From assembly GCF_003858645.1 (NCBI RefSeq), contig NZ_RQJP01000002.1:1-64000 (forward strand): a DNA stretch of 64,000 bases, in the 5' to 3' direction. The DNA comes from Larkinella knui. Lineage in GTDB: Bacteria; Bacteroidota; Bacteroidia; Cytophagales; Spirosomataceae. The notes under the pieces were generated by a model. The model was not told the DNA's origin and did not search any database. It worked only from the letters and a program-made list of their open reading frames with translations. This document shows, one piece after another, positions 61,708 through 64,000 of this stretch (position 1 is its first letter; each line of letters opens with the position of its first letter). Made by a program: the position numbers and the translations under genes.

Positions 61708-64000
61708 TTAAAGCTCCTTAATCCGAATATTCCGAAACCGCAGCACCGAGCCATGCCCCAGAAAGCCGATGTGGCCTTTAGTCTGCTGCAAACCGGGATG
61801 CTCTTTGTGATCCATCGTTCCGTTTTTACTGGCTTCGGCAATGTCGCCGTTCAGGATTTGAATGTCATTCAGCACCACTTTGATCTGATTTCCTTTCACG
61901 GTTACCTCCTCATAATTCCACTCGCCGAGCGGTTTTAACGCCCCGCGTTTCGCCGGTATCACGCCGTATACCGAACCGTGGTATTGATACGGTTCCAGCT
62001 TTTTATAGATGTCCGCGTCGTTGTCCAATATCTGCAATTCCATGCCGACATAAGCCGCGTCACCTTCCAGCGGGGCCCGAATGCCCAACCCGTTGTTGGC
62101 GCCCGGTGTCAGTTGAAACTCAAACCGGAACACGAAATCGGCGTATTCTTTCTTCGTATACAGATTGCCTTTTCCACCGTTGTTGTACCAGACAATATCA
62201 CCATTTTCGGCGACATAATCTTTCGTATTGCCGGTCCACTGGCTGAAATCGGTCCCATTGAAAAGCAACTGAAAGCCGTCGCGTTTTTCGGCTTCGGACA
62301 ATTGATACGGCTGGGGCTGGGGCAGTTCCCGGATGTAAATATTCCGGTAGGCCACGTAGGTTCCATGCGCCTGAAGTTCAATCTGTTCCGACGGAAAAAT
62401 CGGCTGGCTGCGATCCCAGTAGTTTTCCAGCACGGTATTGTCCGTCACCAGTTCACCATTGAGATAAACTGTTACCCGCTCGCCTTTCATGATGATGCGG
62501 AAGGTGTTCCATTCGCCCACCGGATTATCGGCCCGTTTCAGCGGTTTGCTGGCAAATTTCTGGTTGTTATACAGGCCGCCCGAACCTACCTGCGCCCCCA
62601 CATCCGTGCGGGCCGGGTCCCAAATCTGCACCTGTGGCGTACCTCTCAGGTAAATACCGGCATCGCCTTCTTTGGTAATCTTCCAATCGACTAGCATCTC
62701 AAAATCCTGATACGGTTTCGCGGTGCAGATGTTGTTGCCGTGTCCGTTAAATACCAGTAAACCATCTTTGACCGACCAGCCGCTCCGCATGATTTCATCG
62801 GCTTTCTGCTGTTTCAGCGCCAGCGAATCCGCGCTCATTTTGCCGCGTTTGACCGGATTATCGACCAGGCCTTTCCAGCCCGCCAGGTCTTTCCCGTTGA
62901 ATAGCGCAACAAAACCGTCGCCGGCCGGCATCGTTTGCAACCGTCGCTGAATGGCCTGACGCTGGGCGTCACTTTCGGGGCCGGTAATCACCTGACTGGC
63001 TTTTTCCAGCAACTTCCGCACGACATCTCCCGTAAAATCCCGGCTGGATGCGGCAACTGCCAGCACTGTGGCCGCAGCCTGTTGCTGCAAAGCCGGATCA
63101 TCCAGGTAATTGCCGGCAAAAACAAGGGCTAAAAACGTCCGGCACCGACTCACCGCTTTCAGGATTTCAATTTTCTGCTGCGGATTCCGGGCCACTTCCA
63201 TCCCATCCCGGAGTAACAACAACCGCTGGTCGGCAGAATAAGCGGACCGGTCAATTAACTTGATATAACCGCTGAGGGCCGATTCGGCCACTACGCTGTT
63301 CTGGCGGGCGATGGTCAGCAAAGCCGGGGCGGCATCGGGCGTCGGCCAGTCCGACAAAGCCGCAACGGCGGCAGGCTGTGCGATTCCCTCCCCTTTTCCA
63401 AAAGCTTCCTGAACAACCTGCAACGCCTTCGGACCGCCGATTCCGGCAAATGCCCCCAGAAAACGTGGCTGGCTTGCGGCCGCAGCCTGTTGCATTGTAC
63501 TAATTAACAGATCAGTCCGCTGAATGGAATCGCCAACCGAAACCGTTGCGGCCGCAAGGGCCTGTTGCAATGAACGAATCGTTTTGGGCTGCGTCGTGTT
63601 GGTCAAAAGCGTCACCAGCTGGGGAAGCTGGTCCTGCCCGACCATAAAAGGCAAGGCTGCGGCTGCCGCCTGGCTGATGGTGGTATCGCTGTCCTGCGCC
63701 TGGGCCAGCACCTGCTGCACACTGGCCTCAGCCGCCCGCCTACCCAACACCGACAGCAAAGCCACCCGGGCCTCGGCGGGCATACTGGGCAGCGCGTGCG
63801 TGATCTGGGCCACGACCTCCGGGCCTTTTAGGGTCAAAACCGCATCCCGAATCGCCGTAATTTCCGGCGAAGTTCCCCGCTTCATCAACGCCAGCAAATC
63901 CGGCAAAGCGGTTTGCTGACCGGTGCGGGCCACGGCGGAAACAGCCGCCAGCCGAACCGCCTGATCCGCACTTTTCAGGCCCGGCAACAAGGCCGGTTTC
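61708..64000 (-). CDS. HEAT-repeat protein with two DUF1080 domains (5' end cut)
   Basis: The frame runs off the right edge, so the N terminus is missing. The first half is helical HEAT-like repeats (VRLAAVSAVARTG, PEVVAQITHALPSMPAEARVALLS). It is followed by two DUF1080 domains, FVALFNGKDLAGWKG... and FQLLFNGTDFSQWTGN..., each with the ending type YRNIYIREL and FRNIRIKEL. DUF1080 with HEAT repeats occurs in Bacteroidota and Planctomycetes secreted enzymes. It is a third DUF1080 gene of the window. Confidence 0.88.
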   Translation of the reverse strand, partial: KPALLPGLKSADQAVRLAAVSAVARTGQQTALPDLLALMKRGTSPEITAIRDAVLTLKGPEVVAQITHALPSMPAEARVALLSVLGRRAAEASVQQVLAQAQDSDTTISQAAAAALPFMVGQDQLPQLVTLLTNTTQPKTIRSLQQALAAATVSVGDSIQRTDLLISTMQQAAAASQPRFLGAFAGIGGPKALQVVQEAFGKGEGIAQPAAVAALSDWPTPDAAPALLTIARQNSVVAESALSGYIKLIDRSAYSADQRLLLLRDGMEVARNPQQKIEILKAVSRCRTFLALVFAGNYLDDPALQQQAAATVLAVAASSRDFTGDVVRKLLEKASQVITGPESDAQRQAIQRRLQTMPAGDGFVALFNGKDLAGWKGLVDNPVKRGKMSADSLALKQQKADEIMRSGWSVKDGLLVFNGHGNNICTAKPYQDFEMLVDWKITKEGDAGIYLRGTPQVQIWDPARTDVGAQVGSGGLYNNQKFASKPLKRADNPVGEWNTFRIIMKGERVTVYLNGELVTDNTVLENYWDRSQPIFPSEQIELQAHGTYVAYRNIYIRELPQPQPYQLSEAEKRDGFQLLFNGTDFSQWTGNTKDYVAENGDIVWYNNGGKGNLYTKKEYADFVFRFEFQLTPGANNGLGIRAPLEGDAAYVGMELQILDNDADIYKKLEPYQYHGSVYGVIPAKRGALKPLGEWNYEEVTVKGNQIKVVLNDIQILNGDIAEASKNGTMDHKEHPGLQQTKGHIGFLGHGSVLRFRNIRIKEL

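Overview
This 64 kb window looks like chromosomal DNA of an aerobic glycan-using Bacteroidota, most likely order Cytophagales and close to Spirosoma or Larkinella (inference). The support is two SusC/SusD pairs, promoters of the Bacteroidota type (TTG, about 19-21 bases, TAnnTTTG), DUF1080 and FecI/FecR proteins, scarce Shine-Dalgarno sites, and the 5' end of a 16S rRNA gene with a Cytophagales-like start.

Layout. 1-560: start of an rrn operon on the minus strand, with tandem promoters and a boxA leader. 569-5780: housekeeping genes (tyrS, queA, a cobalamin adenosyltransferase, a branched-chain aminotransferase). 5785-10261: a four-gene minus-strand operon for lipid-linked sugar transfer (GT39, GT2, flippase-like protein, nucleotide-sugar epimerase). 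10373-14034: two very acidic disordered proteins, a VOC protein, a lipoprotein and a secreted MsrA. 14181-19043: a first SusC/SusD pair. 19762-23743: a GH130 enzyme beside a GT4 protein fused to an alpha/alpha-toroid-like domain. 24153-33617: an RND exporter, small membrane proteins, a glutathionylspermidine-synthase-like enzyme, an SDR, DoxX, GNAT and an M13 peptidase. 33677-40205: an outer-membrane protein, a complete serine pathway in one operon (SerB-SerA fusion, small membrane protein, SerC), an MNT-fold protein, a YheT hydrolase and a DUF2911 protein. 40421-47950: secreted DUF1080 proteins, a propeller-cytochrome c protein and ChaN. 47984-48636: a PIN toxin-antitoxin pair. 48863-58642: an ECF sigma factor, a FecR anti-sigma factor, an STN-bearing SusC, a SusD and a large secreted protein of unknown function. 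58954-61624: an orphan protein, two receiver proteins and a Pro-rich disordered protein. 61708-64000: a partial HEAT protein with two DUF1080 domains.

How the parts fit. The right half is an accessory carbohydrate region. The ECF sigma, FecR and STN-SusC set is a surface-signalling uptake system. The four DUF1080 domains in three proteins, with a heme-c propeller protein, suggest extracellular handling of oxidised (3-keto) sugars, which is an inference.

The most unusual structural signal is a set of very long, nearly perfect inverted repeats (arms of 13 to 38 bases) at gene ends. One lies in frame inside a YheT hydrolase gene, and another supplies the last codons and the stop of a neighbouring gene. 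A 10-base palindromic core (CCTGACAGGT) is shared by three of them.
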